DNA of 64,000 bases from Forficula auricularia (taxonomy: Eukaryota > Arthropoda > Insecta > Dermaptera > Forficulidae), in contig JALMQS010000085.1 of assembly GCA_024734495.1 (NCBI GenBank), positions 20,365,539 to 20,429,538 on the forward strand, given 5' to 3'. The notes beneath the pieces were generated by a model. That model did not search any database. It saw only the letters and a program-made list of their open reading frames with translations, and was not told the origin of the DNA. The translations under genes were made by a program, and so were the position numbers. This document shows, in pieces, positions 1 to 10,949 of this stretch; positions within the stretch are counted from its first letter, which is position 1, and every line of letters starts with the position of its first letter.

Positions 1-89
1 AATAGACCACGAAATTTTAAAAATGAAGATTTAAATCTTTGATTGAAATATTTAATGTGTTTACATATCTCAGAGGGTAACCATTTTTT

Positions 90-260
90 TATGATATTGG
101 TACACAGAGAAGTTGCACCAAAAAGGTACAACCTCTGTAGTCCGTCCATGTATTGTGAAAAGAAAAAATATTTCATGGAATGGATTGGAGTTGAAGGTTG
201 ATCCTGATTGCTAATTTGAGCACTCAGGCTTGATTCCAAGGGGTTAAAAAACAATTCTTA
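90..260 (-). repeat. LINE 3'-UTR remnant
   Basis: On the reverse strand this stretch carries the string GGACTACAGAGGTTGTACC followed by a TGGTGCAACTTCT segment. The same pair recurs at 61690-61740, directly downstream of a recognisable LINE C-terminus. I therefore read it as the 3' untranslated end of the same non-LTR retrotransposon family, without any coding sequence left. Its borders are approximate. Confidence 0.5.
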
Positions 261-437
261 ACATATAATTAAAAATAATCTATTTCGTATTAATAGATGA
301 TACTCTCTTGTGATGTTCTTAGAAAATTTAAAATCTATCTATATCAGCAACTTGAAATCTTATAAAGGGGTTTACTAATATTGATATTGAAGTGGCTTAA
401 TATTTAAATTTTTAATTGTAATTACTTCATTCAAGTT

Positions 438-575
438 TTTTCTTTTTTTTGGCTTTTCGGCCCTTCTAGCCATTAGCCAATTTACGATACTGATATTAAA
501 TTAAGACTTATATTCAGGGATCAGATTTTTAGCCGTTTGCCTCGAGTTGGATTCGAATATTCAGACAATTGAGAC
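438..575 (-). repeat. tRNA-derived SINE, family 1 (reverse copy)
   Basis: Read on the reverse strand it runs from a B-box-like TTCGAATCC, through CTCGAGGC, to a 3' part containing ATCGTAAATTGGCTAATGGCTAG, and ends in GGCCGAAAAGCC plus an A-rich tail. The same order of blocks is present, better preserved, at 19287-19465. That shared head-body-tail layout is what supports a SINE call. The A box is poorly kept in this copy. Confidence 0.6.
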
Positions 576-1180
576 ACCATTTTTTTAAATTAATGTCATC
601 GTTAACTTAATTAAATTTGACACGCTAGCCAACTAAAATCATTTTCCTTTGCGACCTATGCTGATACAAGCACAAAAAGTAAATTTTTGCAGGTGTAGGA
701 TAAAAATATTTAATTCCCTGAATGAGAAAAAAATTACTTGGTAGGTATATATGTGTTTTTGTTTATTTTGATAAATAAAATGTCATTAAAAAAAGAAATA
801 GGGGAGATCGAGGTGGTGGAGGCTTTTATCTTTTAACAATTCGTTCGCTCTTTTCTGGCACCCACTTAAAATAATTACTAATGAATTCAAACAGGTGGAA
901 GACAGAGTGGGAAGTGCGAGCAGCACAATTAAAGTGATTGCAGTCTCCTTGAAAAAAAAAGGAAAAAGAAACGAGAATTGTAACAAAAAATAAATAAATA
1001 AATAAAAATAATAAATAGCAAACTGACCAAGCAGAAGACAATGAGGAAAGCTTCCAACGAAGAGAAAAAATACAATCTAATGATTATTATTCAAAATATA
1101 TAACAATTTATTTATTCAGGAAAAAGGAGTTATTAAAATAATAATAATAATAAATTGGAGTAATTTTTGGAGACGGACTG
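576..1180. other. AT-rich stretch, nothing recognised
   Basis: No coding potential or repeat boundary is convincing here. It contains poly-A/T runs, a short TAAA microsatellite near 990-1015 and an ATA microsatellite near 1135-1153. Two overlapping reverse-strand reading frames (786-1041) are low-complexity, Phe/Leu-rich and lack any recognisable motif, so I do not call them genes. Confidence 0.4.
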
Positions 1181-1330
1181 ATAAGTGAATTAAGTGGATA
1201 TCGATGAGGCCGTCCAAAAAAAGAAGAAGATAATTTACACTATCTTTTTAGTCATAAAACCGACGTTTCGGAGGCTATTCTCTCCTTCTTCAGCGTTTTG
1301 TAAAGTCAGTGAAAGAAATCCAATGCGACA
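1180..1330 (-). mobile_element. Penelope-like terminal repeat with degenerate hammerhead core
   Basis: The reverse strand contains CTGAAGA, a GGAG...CTCC stem, then GAAACGTC (1261-1293), matching the hammerhead ribozyme core order CUGANGA - stem II - GAAA - NUH. Similar blocks with the same outer sequence (a GATGAGGC...TCCA motif on the forward strand near 1204) occur at 10315-10440, 33290-33460 and 62640-62840. Penelope-like retroelements are known to carry hammerhead motifs in their terminal repeats. Here the first stem I position appears to be G opposite G, so cleavage activity is doubtful. Confidence 0.6.
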
Positions 1331-1445
1331 TCTCTATATACAGGCTTTTAATTATGATAAACGATGATGATGATGAGAGAAACGGCATGTGAAACTCAGA
1401 ACTTGAATTGGTAAAAAAAGTTGTGTTTTGTATTCCCTACCAATA

Positions 1446-1740
1446 TTAGAGAGGCGACTGTGGGTCATTGGTTAAAGTGTTGGGTCGCTGACTCGGAGAT
1501 CACTGGTTCGAGACCGAGTCTCGGCAGATAGATATTTGCAGTCGCCTCCTCTTGGAAAGTAATGGCAACCTACCAAGAGTATAATAGCCAAATGACCTCT
1601 CCAAATTAGCCGTTCGGAACCGGCCTTAAAAAATTAGGTCCCTTATATCTGTGTAAAACAATTAAACACACTCAGCACAGGTATATGTGGAGAGGCGCCG
1701 ACACTCGTTTCGGGTATGGCACTCGAAGAAGAAGAAGACC
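1446..1740 (+). repeat. tRNA-derived SINE, family 2
   Basis: It starts with a tRNA-like head: GGTTAAAGTGTTGGG resembles an A box and GGTTCGAGACC at about 1506 is a near-consensus pol III B box. A body of about 200 bp follows and ends in a GAAGAAGAAG tail near 1725-1738, a typical SINE tail. I saw only one copy in this window. It could instead be a tRNA pseudogene fused to unrelated repeat, but the simple-repeat tail favours a SINE. Confidence 0.65.
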
Positions 1741-1940
1741 AATATTAGAGGAAACTTATGAAATAAACACAGAGTATTAGTGTGTCTATTACAAAGCTCT
1801 AATGAACTTCTGAAATTTCTGGAAAGGTTTTTGAGTGATGGAAAATAGTTTTAAAAAAATTTAAAGAAATGGTGAAGCTAATTTGTTGATTTCTATGTGG
1901 GATTAAAAGTTTACTTTCTTTCAATTATATCATACAAATA

Positions 1941-2517
1941 CAGGGTGGGCCATACAGATGTCCCACTTTTTGAAGAGGTTTAAAAAATGAAAAAATTTAA
2001 CTAGAAAAAAGCTGAATATATTTTTTGCAAAGAACATAAAATACATTTTTTTTAAATGAGTTTTAAACATTATATTTGACGAAAGGGGGGGGCGTCAAAA
2101 ATGAATATTCTAACCCTTTCTACCAAACTCAACCAAATTTTGTATACATATTCTGTGGAGCCAAGAAGGATAGAAATTCAAAAACTAACCACACAAAATG
2201 GGGGGGGGGGTCAAAATGAAAATTCTAGCCCTTTTGACCAAACTCAAAAAACTGTATATATATTCTGTAGACCCCCAAAAGGCTAGAAATGCAAAAACTA
2301 ACCAAATTGTGTATACATAATTTGGTCGAAAGGTCTAGAATTTTCATTTCGACCCCCCCCCCCTCCCCCATTCATTCATTGATGTTTAAATTAAAACACA
2401 TTGAAAAAAATATATATTTTATGTTCTTTTCAAAAACATATTCAGTTTTTTTCTAGTTAAATTTTTTTATTTTTTTATACCTCTTCAAAATGTGGGAGAT
2501 CTTTATGCCCCACCCTG
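1941..2517. mobile_element. TA-flanked MITE (Tc1/mariner-type), CAGGGTGGG termini
   Basis: The left end CAGGGTGGGCCATACAGAT and the right end ATCTTTATGCCCCACCCTG are inverted copies, with inverted similarity continuing about 130 bp inward (blocks around 1975-2075 and 2390-2490). It is flanked on both sides by TA (1939-1940, 2518-2519), the target duplication expected of Tc1/mariner elements. The interior (about 2090-2370) is made of degenerate units of a 115-bp sequence that also forms the array at 16975-18150. There is no transposase. A shorter relative lies at 37112-37482. Confidence 0.8.
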
Positions 2518-2519
2518 TA

Positions 2520-3130
2520 TTTTTAAACTATACAATATACAATCTCATGTTTTCAATTATCATGTTACGGATAAAATTTCTACTATAATCAAAAATATTT
2601 TATAGATAATTTAAATCCATTTTCATTAAATACGCGCTATTAAATAAACCTTGTTTTTAATAACAAACGCGTCTATATAATATAAAGTATAATAAAGAAA
2701 TCTAATCTTAAATGTTTTATAATTTTCTATAGGGTAGAGAATATTAACGGTGCTGGAGGGAAATCTAAGTTTGTATGCAAGAATCTGAAATAAGATATCT
2801 ATGTATAATTAAAAAGATATTAGTAAGGCAATAAGTTTGGAAGAAAATATGCAGCTGTATAAATTGTCAAGTTCAAAACTAGCAAGGTGAGTGGGAAGAT
2901 GGTAAAGGAGAGATGGAAGGAAAAGAAGCGAAGAGGTTTGCAAAGGAGCGGAGAAATAATTAATTTCTGCAACATTAAATTGCGTCTATGATATCTTCGA
3001 GTAGAGATAAACCCCATTTTGTAAAAAAGATAATTAGTTTTTTTTTATTTACGAAAAAGAAGATAGCTTTTTTATCAACTATTGGTCATTAGTAGCCTGA
3101 ATTGAAGAATTACAAGAGACAGATGTTTTT
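2520..3130. other. AT-rich stretch, nothing recognised
   Basis: No feature is supportable. A purine-rich patch (about 2880-2960) creates a short reverse-strand open frame (2820-3017) with no recognisable domain. Part of it looks distantly like 4850-5010, which may be an old dispersed repeat, but the similarity is too weak to bound. Confidence 0.35.
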
Positions 3131-4650
3131 TAACCGACTTCAAATAAAAATAATTTTTAGGAAAAAAATAAAACCGACTTCAAAAAATTAAATGCAACAA
3201 ATAAAATACACTAAAAGGTATAAAATAATAATTATCTTATTTAGTTACAACTAAACTACGAAATATTAACATGAAATTACTTTTTGAAGTCGGTGCCAAA
3301 CAAACTATACATATAAGCGAGCGTGCCAACCAAACGTACTAAATAAGATCCGTCGAAAGCGATTCATAAAAGGTATATGTTTGGAACCGACTTCAAAAAG
3401 TAATTTCATGTTAATATTTCGTAGTTTAGTTGTAACTAAATAAGATAATAATTATTTTATACCTTTTAGTGTATTTTATTTGTTGCATTTAATTTTTTGA
3501 AGTCGGTTTTATTTTTTTCTTAAAAATTATTTTTATTTTTCTCTTTTTAGTGATGCTATTAAAAGTGATTATATCATCAGAACTTGACCAAATTAATATG
3601 GCACCATCCCTAAGATACCCCCTTTCCAATAAAAAAAGAATCATCGAAATCGGTTAATAAACAAAGAGTTTAGTTCTGAACAAACCTAACAAAAAAGGTC
3701 CAATACCTATAAAAAAAATGGGACCAATCGGAAGGTAGACTGGACCCAATGCAAATTTTTTTTTCAAAATCGGTTCACAATTGGCGGAGATATGAGGTAA
3801 CATAGGCACAAAAAAATAGAGAACCTCCTCCTTTTTTGAAGTCGGTTAAAAAGGAGGAGGTTCTCAATTCGACTGAATTTTTTTTGTCTATGTTACCTTA
3901 TATCTTCGCCAATTGTGAACTGATTTTGATATTTTTTTTGCATTGGGTTCAGTCTAGTTTCCGATTTGGTCCCGATTTTTTCATTGGTATTGGACCATTT
4001 TTGATATGTTTGTTCAGGCATAATTTCTTTGTTTATGAACCGATTTTAATGATTCTTTTTTTATTGGAAAGAGGGTACCTTAGGGGTGGTCCCATATTAA
4101 TTTAGTCAAGTTCTGAAGATATGATCAATAACGAAATAATGTAAATCTCCAATTCTTATGACCAAATAATCGAAATTAAAATAAATAAAATCTTTTATAA
4201 AAAAATCTTAAAACATTCATTTAAAACCCGAAAACGTTTCGAGAGAATTTCTATATTAAAAAAGAGAAAAATATAAATAATTTTTATAAAAAAAGAATAA
4301 AGCCGACTTCAAAAAATTAAATTCAACAAATAAAATAATAATAACTTAAAAATCAAATAAAATACACTAAAAGGTATAATATATATGTAACATATACATT
4401 TTATGAATCGCACTCGACGGATCTTACTTTTAGTACGTTTGGCGGGTGCGCTCGCTTACCTATATAGTTTGTTTGGCACCGACTTCAAAAAGTAATTTCA
4501 TGTTAATATTTCGTCGTTTAGTTGCAACTAAATAAGATAATTATTTTATACCTTTTAGTGTATTTTATTTGATTTTTAAGTTATTATTATTTTATTTGTT
4601 GCATTTAATTTTTTGGAAGTCAGCTTTATTTTTTTTATTATTTTTATTTA
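3130..4650. mobile_element. Nested palindromic composite of the CCGACTTC MITE family
   Basis: This is a set of nested inverted repeats. Block A (3150-3540) is itself a hairpin whose arms begin with ACCGACTTCAAAAAATTAAA. Block B (3545-3840) is inverted as B' (3846-4130) about a centre near 3845, where TTTTTTGAAGTCGGTT meets AGGAGGAGGTTCTC. A second hairpin A' (4290-4640) closes the figure. A single B+A unit stands alone at 55937-56627, so the composite looks like two units joined head to head. A 45-bp solo end sits at 49165-49210. Termini read CCGACTTCAAAAAA. The open frame at 3836-4105 is merely B' and has no domain. Confidence 0.75.
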
Positions 4651-5034
4651 TTTTAAATTAGGGACGGAGAAACATCTATAAGTCAGGATTGAATCTCGCA
4701 AAGAGAAAAACATTTCAAGAGGTGGGTTGGACTCGAAGATATCTATGGAGTTAATTAAGTATTTCACGATTAAAGGTTTTAGGTTGCTGGGAGGGTGAAC
4801 TCGGGAGAAGTATTTGAGCAGCTAGAGTCATAGGTATACATGAATTAATGAATGTGTTTGTTCGATTTGTATATAATTTGACCACAAAAAGGGTGTTTGT
4901 TTGAAGAAAGAGATAATGAAATAAAATAAAACAGAAGCGACGAGATTTGAAAGAGATATTTCATTGTATCTATGATAATTTCAGCTGGATTTTGTAAAAA
5001 AATAAATTGACACGTTTTCATGTGGCCATCCACT

Positions 5035-5693
5035 TGACTTTGCCATACACTTCTGGTTGAGTTTGGTACAAGGGCCTAGATTTTCATATTTTGACCCTAC
5101 AGCCCCCCCCCCCATTTTGGGAGGTTAGTTTTTGAATTTTTAGACTTCTGGGGGCCCAATACTGATTATGTATACAAAATTCGGTTAAGTTTGGTCCAAG
5201 GGCCTAGATTTTTATTTTTTGACCCCCCCACCCACCTAATGGCGCTAGAAAAAAATATTTTCGTTATTATAGGTTCAATTTATAATATAGAAAATATTAT
5301 AATTTTAAACGTTAATCTCCCCCTCCCCCTTAGTTTAGGGTCGATATGCACCAAAATCTAATCAGCTCTTAATCTCAATCCAAAACTACATGTGAAATTT
5401 GGTTTTGATATTCACACTAGTTTTTGAGCTAGCTCGTCCACAAAAAATTGGTAGCGCAGAGACTAACAGACTAACAGTCAAAACATGGACAAAACAGTTA
5501 TTATCTCGAAAAATATAATTTTTTCGATGTTCACTTTTTAGAGCTTTTTTGTAGACCGAAATGCCATGGTTTCACCCAATTTTTTTTAATCAAAATAGTT
5601 TGAGCCGTTTTTGAGATATTTCGAAAAAAAGAAGCAAAAAAAAACACTTTTTTCATGCACGATTACACTACTTGACCATACCCTGTATGGTAA
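5035..5693. mobile_element. MITE, family with CCCTGTATGGTAAAGT end
   Basis: It ends with TACCCTGTATGGTAAAGT and begins near CTTGACTTTGCCATAC. A colinear copy lies at 35350-36052, sharing the start, a pair of units containing AAATTTGGTTGAGTTTGG, the block TCGATATGCACCAAAATCTAATCAG, a GAGCTAGCTCGTCCAC block, and the end. The opposite-strand end recurs at 16294. No coding sequence. The superfamily is not clear to me, because the two ends are only partly inverted. Confidence 0.7.
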
Positions 5694-5699
5694 AGTAAA

Positions 5700-6900
5700 A
5701 ATAGAAAATTCGTTTTTTAATTAACGAAAAAATAGCTTTTTAATTAAATATTGTCACAGGTTTCACTATTATGCCAATATTAACACAACGCATCGTGGAA
5801 ATAATTTAAACAAAATTCAGGGAATGATTTGGTGTGGAACTTTTCGTAGGTTGAGGCACCACTTGGACTGAGACATAATAACATATTTGATCTATGTTAT
5901 TTTTTACTAATGACATACATAAGTTGAGAGATGTTATTCTTAGAACGAAATCTTCAAATATCGTGATACATATCACAAGTTGCTGTTAATAATGATATCG
6001 GTATAATCTCTCTTTAATTAAGTAACAGATTCTATTGAGTTATTCTGAGATTGTACAACTACCTGATTTCCATAATTTCGGTAATCCGTTTAAAGATCAA
6101 CTAACTTTTTAGTAGAATTGACAAATTTTGGAAATAACGAAGTAATTTAATGAGAAATACGTAAGTCATGTCTCGTAATAATGGAGTTTTGGTTTTCCTA
6201 GGGGGGCACTACCCCCTTTCTCCACTAACTACGCCCATTGCAACCGTTAAGGTGCTGCCATCTAATTCAAATTTCACATGTCCGGATCCTCATTAGTTTA
6301 AAACGGAAATTGTTCGTTATATTTACAATAACAATATGCAAGTCTATTAGCTAGATAAATAGCAATTGATATGTATGTAATGTTCTCTTCTCGCTTATTT
6401 TGCATATCAATTAATTCTATTGCCTTGATTGTATTTTTAATAGCAGAGTTGGATATTTATATTTTATACAGGTAGTAAGTACAAGTACATATCTTGGTTC
6501 AATGGAAAACATTAACGAATAATCATTTCAACTCAATCTCACAAATTTATGGGTATGAAAAGTGAAGTCAATCTCTAAAGCGATGTAAAACTAAATATTG
6601 TTGATTGTGGTGTCTAATAGTAATATCTAAGCGAGTCTATAGACTCGATTCGAATACTTTGAACCTTAGTGAGAAATTACCACATTGGCATAATATTAAT
6701 TGGACAATTACGATAATGATGACATCTGTTCAAGATAATATATAATTAATAATTCAATGCTAATTCATCCTCTGACGTCTATTGGCGACCGTTTGAGAAG
6801 CTCCTTAAAAGAAAGAAATATATTATAATAGGGAGAAAAGTTGTTCACCGTTAACAAGCGCCTCTAGGTGTTGCTAATTTTCACCAATAGAGTTTGATCT
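5700..6900. other. Unassigned AT-rich stretch
   Basis: No gene. Near 6195-6240 there is a short C/G-rich patch whose reverse strand reads GGGCGTAGTTAGTGG, which resembles a transposon end of the CAGTGGCGTAG type, but no partner end was found. A similar TTGGCGTAGTTA occurs near 24373. The rest is featureless to me. Confidence 0.35.
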
Positions 6901-7107
6901 CAAATCTGAGATTATTTATTAATCAATACTTTATAATAAAGCAGTAAGGACTCACTTGGTTTTTCCGGTTTCGCCCACTTATGGCTCAGCCTCTTGTGTA
7001 CTCTCTTTCTGGAAGCTTCTAGAACATTCTGTAATGTTCCACAAAGACAGTCGTTTACAAGAATTGGACTCTGTCTCGCGGAGTGATGATGAGCGATGTT
7101 TCGCAAG

Positions 7108-7215
7108 CCAGCAAGAAGCCCGCCAAAGGCGGGCTTTGCATCTGGTAATTATATAAGGTTCAAATCGAACGTGAGAGAAACTAAATAGTTTCCCGGATCG
7201 TGAAAGTAAAATCAT
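7108..7215 (-). mobile_element. Possible Helitron 3' end
   Basis: A GC-rich perfect hairpin (AAGCCCGCC, loop AAA, GGCGGGCTT; about 7116-7136) stands out from AT-rich surroundings. On the reverse strand it is followed by TCTTGCTGG, closely resembling the TCTTGCTAG after the hairpin that ends the Helitron at 18719. Against it, the base after CTGG is C rather than the T expected for insertion into AT, and I cannot find the 5' end. The overlapping small open frames at 6912-7215 have no recognisable domain. Confidence 0.35.
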
Positions 7216-7412
7216 GTATTGTGAATTATTAATTTAAAGCAGCTAACTTTTTTTTCTGTGGTGTGTAACTTGGTATTTATATTCTTTGAAAATAAATTAA
7301 ATTTCTACTAACTTACTCAGATCAAGGAATCTTGGCTTTCGTTTCAAATTCAGACTATATTTTATTTTTACCTTAAGAACCTGAGCCTATTTAAGACAGA
7401 CATTCAACATCT

Positions 7413-7600
7413 CACTCAAATTCGGCTCTGAACGCGTATGTGCACTTGTGGAGAAAAACCTCCAAGCATTCTACTGTTAGATGCAACTCTGAAGAAAGCC
7501 ATCAAGTTAATAGGAGACTCGGCTTTGGTTTATTGTAGAAAAGTTAACACTCTTTTATATGAATATTACCATGGTAATGGAAATAAAAAAACCTTCTAAA
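7413..7600 (+). pseudogene. LINE reverse transcriptase C-terminal fragment
   Basis: In frame from about 7431 the sequence encodes HLWRKTSKHSILLLDATLKK, followed by KLIGDSA and YEYYHGN. This parallels the better kept LINE segments at 30569-30977 (SHLWRGASKYS, LDAIQN, YRYYHG) and 52375-52600. These phrases are typical of the region after the reverse transcriptase domain in Jockey/CR1-like non-LTR retrotransposons. The fragment is bounded by stops and has no start; it is a dead relic. Confidence 0.7.
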
Positions 7601-7934
7601 GCCCCTTTTAGGATAAATTGCCAACAATCAACAGCTGTCCGTTTAAAAATTAGAATCAAATCTAACCAAAGAAATTATTAATTCGTCTATGACTTCTAAT
7701 ACCTGGAAGGTAGACTTCCTGTTTGTATCTCCTCAAAAAATTAAGCTTCAATCTTTCAAAATATTCTTCATAATTATCTTAGCCCTCGGACGAACCTTAG
7801 ATTATTCCCAAACCTCTATCTTTCACCGCCTCATTCCTTCTAAAACGAAAGAAGTTCTAATAAATAATCTCTGCTAAATAGAAAATTGTAATGAAGATAC
7901 AAAGAAAATGACATTTGATTTAAAGAGCATTCCT

Positions 7935-8125
7935 GGCGTGATCATCCGTGGCCTAGTTGGTAAAGGCGCTCTTCGGTTAAAGGAGACAGACACGGGTTCG
8001 AATCCCGTCGGGTGCTCAACTCATTTCTTTTTCAAAAAGTAAAAATAATTTTCTAAATATATAGAATTAACATAAGAAATTATTTATTACATCATTTAAC
8101 TTTCGCGGCTCAAATTGCTTTAAGA
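7935..8125 (+). repeat. tRNA-related SINE, family 3, copy 1
   Basis: The head (7943-8017) resembles a tRNA: CCTAGTTGGTAAAGGC fits an A box and D arm, and ACGGGTTCGAATCCCGT forms a perfect T arm containing a consensus B box. About 105 bp of body after it, from CAACTCATTTC to TCAAATTGCTTTAA, is shared with the copy at 24645-24835, so this is an interspersed repeat and not a lone tRNA gene. The anticodon region is disrupted. Confidence 0.75.
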
Positions 8126-8129
8126 TACA

Positions 8130-8820
8130 AAGAAATGGACAAAATTAGACCAAGAGTATAGTACCACAGCTTGATTTTTCTTCATTTAAATATTGATACT
8201 GTATAGAGTAAATTCATATTGCGGTATTTATTTCTTCTATTGAGGATTAATGAATAAATAAAATAATAAATAAATTGAGTCAATATGCAGAAGTTTAAAT
8301 TCCCTTAATTTGATGAAACATAAATAAAAATATAATTTCATGAGTACAAATAGAGAACGCGATTATTTGTATATCGCTCAGACATCAAATATAAAAAAAT
8401 TATTTACTCAACTTATGACCTTCGGATGTTTGCTGTTTTTTTTTTGTTTTTTTTTGTAAATACTAATATTATAATTTAATCATAAAATATTATAAATTGA
8501 TTAATTAAAATCTTAAGCATATATTGAAATAATAAGAACATAAACTGATCCACCATTTTGGTCCCCTAAAGAAATTATCACTGTTTTTTTACTTTCACAT
8601 TTATATTCAATAGAATATAATGGGAGAGTATTGCGATGGCCAGTCTGGGTCCTGACTCTTTGAGAGCTTGTATCTCAGAGATGAAAAAAGTTAATTTCAT
8701 TTTGTAACTTCTAGGTGGAAGGAATCGTTGCCCTTAATAGTTAGAAGCAGGGTTTAGGACATAAAACCGAAAATTGTGGTCCCCAGAGGCCAAAAAGGGG
8801 TTCAAAATCCATTGGTCAGT
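8130..8820. other. Unassigned AT-rich stretch
   Basis: No gene found. The part from about 8570 may be the outer flank of the hairpin repeat at 8828-9168, because TCCATTGGTC at 8808 recurs before a diverged relative of that hairpin near 32970. Nothing else is supported. Confidence 0.3.
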
Positions 8821-8827
8821 GCGTATG

Positions 8828-9168
8828 AACGTATGTACGTGGGTATGTACCTCTCCTGCGTTTCGCAACCATAAGTCTCAGGGATACGAAATTCGAAACT
8901 TAAGCTTAATATAGGCTAGAAGGAGTACATCAAGCTTTTCGTTGAAATCGGAAGACCGGAAGTGAACATTTACATGAAAGATTTTTCGTTTTTTTTTTTT
9001 TTTTTTTCAAAAATCTTTCATGTAAATGTCCACTTCCGGTCTTCCTATTTCAACCAAAAACTTGACGTATTCCTTCTAGCCTGTATTAAGTTTCGAATTT
9101 TGTATCTCTGAGACCTATGTTTGCGAAACGCAGGGGGGATAAATTCTTACGTACGTAAACATCAACTT
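8828..9168. repeat. Hairpin (foldback) repeat around a poly-T
   Basis: Two arms of roughly 160 bp are inverted around a T run (8991-9007). The inner arms contain ATCTTTCATGTAAATGT next to CACTTCCGGTCTTCC and its complement; the outer arms contain CTGCGTTTCGCAA and TTGCGAAACGCAG. The transcript would fold into one long stem. A diverged single arm appears near 33000-33130 (CCCTGCGTTT, AGCTTTTGGTTGAAATC). Transposase is absent; it is probably a MITE. Confidence 0.7.
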
Positions 9169-9270
9169 TTGGTTTTTCTATATTATTTTAGCCTCTAGAT
9201 AGCTTAAATTTCAAATTTCAAGGCTCTGCGACTTTCCGAAGACGAGAAATGAACGATTAAAATATTTATT

Positions 9271-9450
9271 TTACGACACTCCTAATTTACAACCCCTTCC
9301 TTTAATTCAATCGGATTAAAAATTATACACAACTATTACTCATGACACTTGATAAATACACTAATTTTAATAAAAATCGTTAGAGCCGTTTTTGAGAAAA
9401 TCAAAAAAACGAAATAAAGGAAGGGGTGTAAATTAGTAGTGTCGCGATGA
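9271..9450. repeat. Small inverted-repeat element
   Basis: The left arm CGACACTCCTAATTTACAACCCC (near 9273) is inverted as GGGGTGTAAATTAGTAGTGTCG near 9422, about 150 bp apart. The interior contains AATCGTTAGAGCCGTTTTTGAGAAA, a phrase also present near the Helitron-like end at 12775. It is likely a short MITE remnant. Confidence 0.55.
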
Positions 9451-9459
9451 CTTAAAATA

Positions 9460-10310
9460 AATGAAAATGTGTAAGTCTTGTGGTGAACACACCAGTTGAT
9501 TTATTATAGGATCAAAGTAAATTTCAGCTAACATGGTTTATTTATTTATTTATGTGCCGAAATTAAAAATGACTTTTGTAAGTGATTTAAAATTAATAAT
9601 TCTTAGGAAAATACAACTAATGAAGTTTTTTTTTAATCAATTTGTTATACGAGTCTGCAATTAATTTTCAAACTTTTATTCATACACTGCTGGGGAGAGG
9701 ATAAAAGCAAAGTCCATTATTATAGATGAAATGTGGACGTCCAATTAGGAACATGTTGTAACCTAAGTAATAGGTGTTAATTAGGAAAAAGCTAAAAAAA
9801 TTCTTAAATTATTATTTCACAATGAAATTAATTAAATGGGATTCAAGGGGGTAGAACAAATGTCGAATCAGGCGTTGTATAAAATACGTTTCAGAATTTA
9901 AGTGTTGAGGGAAACAAAAAAGACAAGTTAATATTGAGTTACTTATGGATTATGGAATAGCGTCAAGGGTATTGCTAGCGACTAAGCCCTAGTGAGTTTG
10001 CATTACACATTCGTTTTTTTATTATTATTTTCCGAACTCAATTAACGATTTAACGCTAATATGCTAAGAGAGTTGGAATCATTATTAGGCCTAACGAAGA
10101 GATCGCTTATATTAAGTTGAGTTTTTTTTTTAACTTTAAATTTATATTCGGCAGCTTTTGTCTATGCCCTAAAGAGTATAACATTTGTTTTAGATAGAGA
10201 GTCACAGATTTTAGTACGTATCTCAAGGTTTTTACTCAATTTCGGTGGAATGTAGATATAAGCAACAGGACAGGGACTGAGAAAACTGTAAAATATGTCA
10301 TTAGTACACA
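9460..10310. other. Unassigned AT-rich stretch
   Basis: I see nothing here beyond AT-rich simple sequence (for example a TTTA run near 9536-9552). No coding potential. Confidence 0.35.
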
Positions 10311-10314
10311 TACA

Positions 10315-10440
10315 CAGTAATTGAATGGATTTCGATGAGGCAATCCAAGGTTCAAAAAAGAGAAAATTATATCTATCTTTTTATTCAAAGCCGACGTTTC
10401 GGAGGTTTCTTCCGTCCTTCTCCAATTAAAATGGAATTTG
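10315..10440 (-). mobile_element. Penelope-like terminal repeat fragment
   Basis: The reverse strand carries CCTCCGAAACGTCGGC (10384-10403), the 3' half of the hammerhead-like block seen at 1261-1293 and 33338-33370, and its flank TTCGATGAGG...TCCAAGG matches those copies. The upstream CTGANGA is lost here (GGAGAAGGA instead), so the ribozyme core is broken. Confidence 0.55.
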
Positions 10441-10792
10441 GCCATCATAGATCGGACGTAATGGACCTGAATATATGTTGGGACGGCATTATTAATTTAA
10501 AACGCCTCATCAAAATCAATTCAATTCACTTACCAGTCCGTCTCCAAAAACTTCAATCGTATCAGAACAAGTCCTTTGCTAATCAGTGTCTTAAACATCC
10601 GAAGGCCGTTGATAACTGGGTCTCAAGGGAATATCATTAAAAAAAGAAGTATGTGTACGAGTGACTAAGTCTCAGAAATTAAACAACGTGTAGTGTGGTT
10701 AATTCCCAAATAAAAGACCAGACCAAGTCTTATCACAGGTAGCCTAATATCAGTTATCATTATTAGAAAATCATAAGATGGTGTCATCTATT

Positions 10793-10945
10793 AAATCCGA
10801 TGGAATGGAATATTTTTAATTATATGTCAGAGGGGTTGTTTTTCACCCCCTCGGGAATCGAACCCGAGTGCCAGTAACAGCAATCCGGGCCACCTGGCTC
10901 ACCTGAGGGATACGAACCTCTCTGACATATGCAAACGCGTAAATT
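10793..10945 (-). repeat. tRNA-like repeat enclosed by terminal inverted repeats, copy 1
   Basis: On the reverse strand a tRNA-like stretch with a consensus B box (GGGTTCGATTCCC) lies between TATGTCAGAGAGG and its complement CCCTCTGACATATA. Related copies at 24180-24315 and 44880-45000 keep the same layout. The flank ATCCGATGGAATGGA (about 10796) is shared with 24188. A tRNA-derived SINE with palindromic ends or a MITE that captured a tRNA are both possible. Confidence 0.6.
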
Positions 10946-10949
10946 TAGA

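Noticed and set aside
2101..2286. A 61-residue forward frame
   Set aside because: It lies within the interior units of a MITE and translates the 115-bp repeat.
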